Below are positions 13,541 through 13,851 of a stretch of DNA of 13,851 bases, one piece after another. The position numbers were made by a program, and so were the translations under genes. Origin of the DNA: Clostridiales bacterium UBA1381. GTDB taxonomy: Bacteria; Bacillota; Clostridia; UBA1381. The notes beneath the pieces are model-generated. The model was not told the origin of the DNA. It searched no databases and saw only the letters and a list, made by a program, of their open reading frames with translations. Where the stretch lies: positions 1 to 13,851 of the forward strand of contig DBQZ01000024.1 of assembly GCA_002305435.1 (NCBI GenBank), read 5' to 3'. How positions within the stretch are numbered: position 1 is the first letter of the stretch; the number at the start of each line of letters is the position of its first letter.

Positions 13541-13573
13541 GGCGGAAGCTGTCCAACGGACAGCGACCCCGCC
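13541..13573. other. Two-tier hairpin with variable inner stem, copy 2
   Basis: The outer stem is GGCGG (13541-13545) with CCGCC (13569-13573). The inner stem is GCTGTCC (13548-13554) with GGACAGC (13558-13564) around an AAC loop. Compared with 244-272 in copy 1, the inner stem is 2 bp longer and different in sequence, yet perfectly paired. Confidence 0.65.
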
Positions 13574-13683
13574 GGTACCACACAACCGCCGCCCAAAAAC
13601 TCGCCCCTATAACCGCCCTCACCAGAAGCGGCGATGTCATAACGCATAGCACTCACAACCCGCCCCTGTCCGACCGAGCGTTC

Positions 13684-13707
13684 CGGCAGTACGGCCAACC
13701 ACTGCCG
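13684..13707. other. Hairpin in repeat copy 2
   Basis: CGGCAGT (13684-13690) pairs with ACTGCCG (13701-13707) across a 10-base loop. It is the inverted counterpart of the hairpin at 35-58. Confidence 0.6.
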
Positions 13708-13740
13708 TATAACCACAACCGCCCCACCCAATGTAACATA

Positions 13741-13851
13741 GTCGGCGTATAACTCTCCACTCTAAACTCACCCAGAAGCGCTACCGGCTGAGATGCCGTC
13801 TAACGGATAACCGCCGTTTGACACAACAATCCGCCGTCTAACAGCCTGCAC
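13741..13851. repeat. Further GC-rich repeat-like sequence running off the window
   Basis: No gene is visible. The sequence continues in the style of the adjacent repeat (CCGCC and CCACTC words). It contains CAATCCGCCGTC (13828-13839), the reverse complement of 149-160 in copy 1. This suggests more modules of the same family beyond the window edge. Confidence 0.45.

Larger units (their letters stand above)
13481..13740 (-). repeat. GC-rich structured dispersed repeat, copy 2 (inverted)
   Basis: Read on the minus strand, this is the counterpart of 1-331. Bases 13740-13656 match 1-86 closely, the middle part matches 206-276, and 13507-13481 match 305-331 (GCGGTTACAGAGGWAGTGTTTGGGCGG). It lacks the extra segment of copy 1. 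It has no gene. Open frames within both copies translate to similar peptides (VVIRQWL, VLPERSVGQGRV), but this follows from DNA identity; no ribosome binding site or promoter supports them. Confidence 0.8.

Noticed and set aside
1..13851. Integrated prophage, ICE or transposon
   Set aside because: No integrase, transposase, recombinase, relaxase or structural phage gene is present; only the inverted repeats hint at mobility.

Overview
The window looks like a chromosomal segment of an anaerobic, Gram-positive gut-type Clostridium relative (class Clostridia). The signs are AGGAGG-type ribosome binding sites, TTGAAA-17-TATAAT promoters, an S-layer-homology (SLH) surface protein, a large secreted GH43 enzyme with Big_2 domains, and oxygen-sensitive Fe-S and flavin proteins. 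I cannot name a genus from the sequence alone. No rRNA, tRNA, transposase, integrase, phage gene or CRISPR array is visible.

Layout. (1) Positions 1-331 hold a GC-rich non-coding repeat with conserved hairpins. A second copy lies in inverted orientation at 13481-13740, so the gene block sits between inverted copies of one repeat family. (2) Positions 357-1518 (minus) are a two-gene operon: a PPOX-type split-barrel flavoprotein followed by a QueG-related double [4Fe-4S] protein. It has its own promoter at 1561-1589. (3) Positions 1766-5988 are a divergent carbohydrate-use module. A secreted 1049-residue GH43 protein (minus) faces an AraC-family regulator (plus). Each has a near-consensus promoter, and a 21-bp-spaced direct repeat in the shared intergenic region is a good candidate AraC operator. 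(4) Positions 6133-11804 (minus) hold three consecutive genes for secreted or surface proteins: a 191-residue exported protein of unknown family, a 1040-residue protein (CHAP-like hydrolase, two ricin-type lectin domains, InlB/Flg_new-type repeats, C-terminal domain), and a seven-bladed RCC1-like propeller fused to SLH domains. The last two are preceded by almost identical leaders of about 60 nt. (5) Positions 11891-13327 (minus) encode a TTG-started XRE-type regulator with a large unrecognised C-terminal region. Its promoter carries a 7-bp inverted repeat with 22-bp centre spacing, a likely autoregulatory operator.

How the parts may work together (inference). The AraC regulator probably switches on the GH43 enzyme in response to a glycan breakdown product. 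The XRE regulator lies directly upstream of the three exported-protein genes with no visible terminator between, so it may control that surface system. The system combines a peptidoglycan hydrolase or lectin with an SLH-anchored propeller. The GH43 enzyme and the CHAP protein end in a related C-terminal domain, which suggests a common surface-retention or assembly mechanism.

The most unusual items are the compensatorily changed hairpins in the terminal inverted repeats, the duplicated leader before two unrelated surface genes, and the CHAP/lectin/InlB plus RCC1-SLH gene set.
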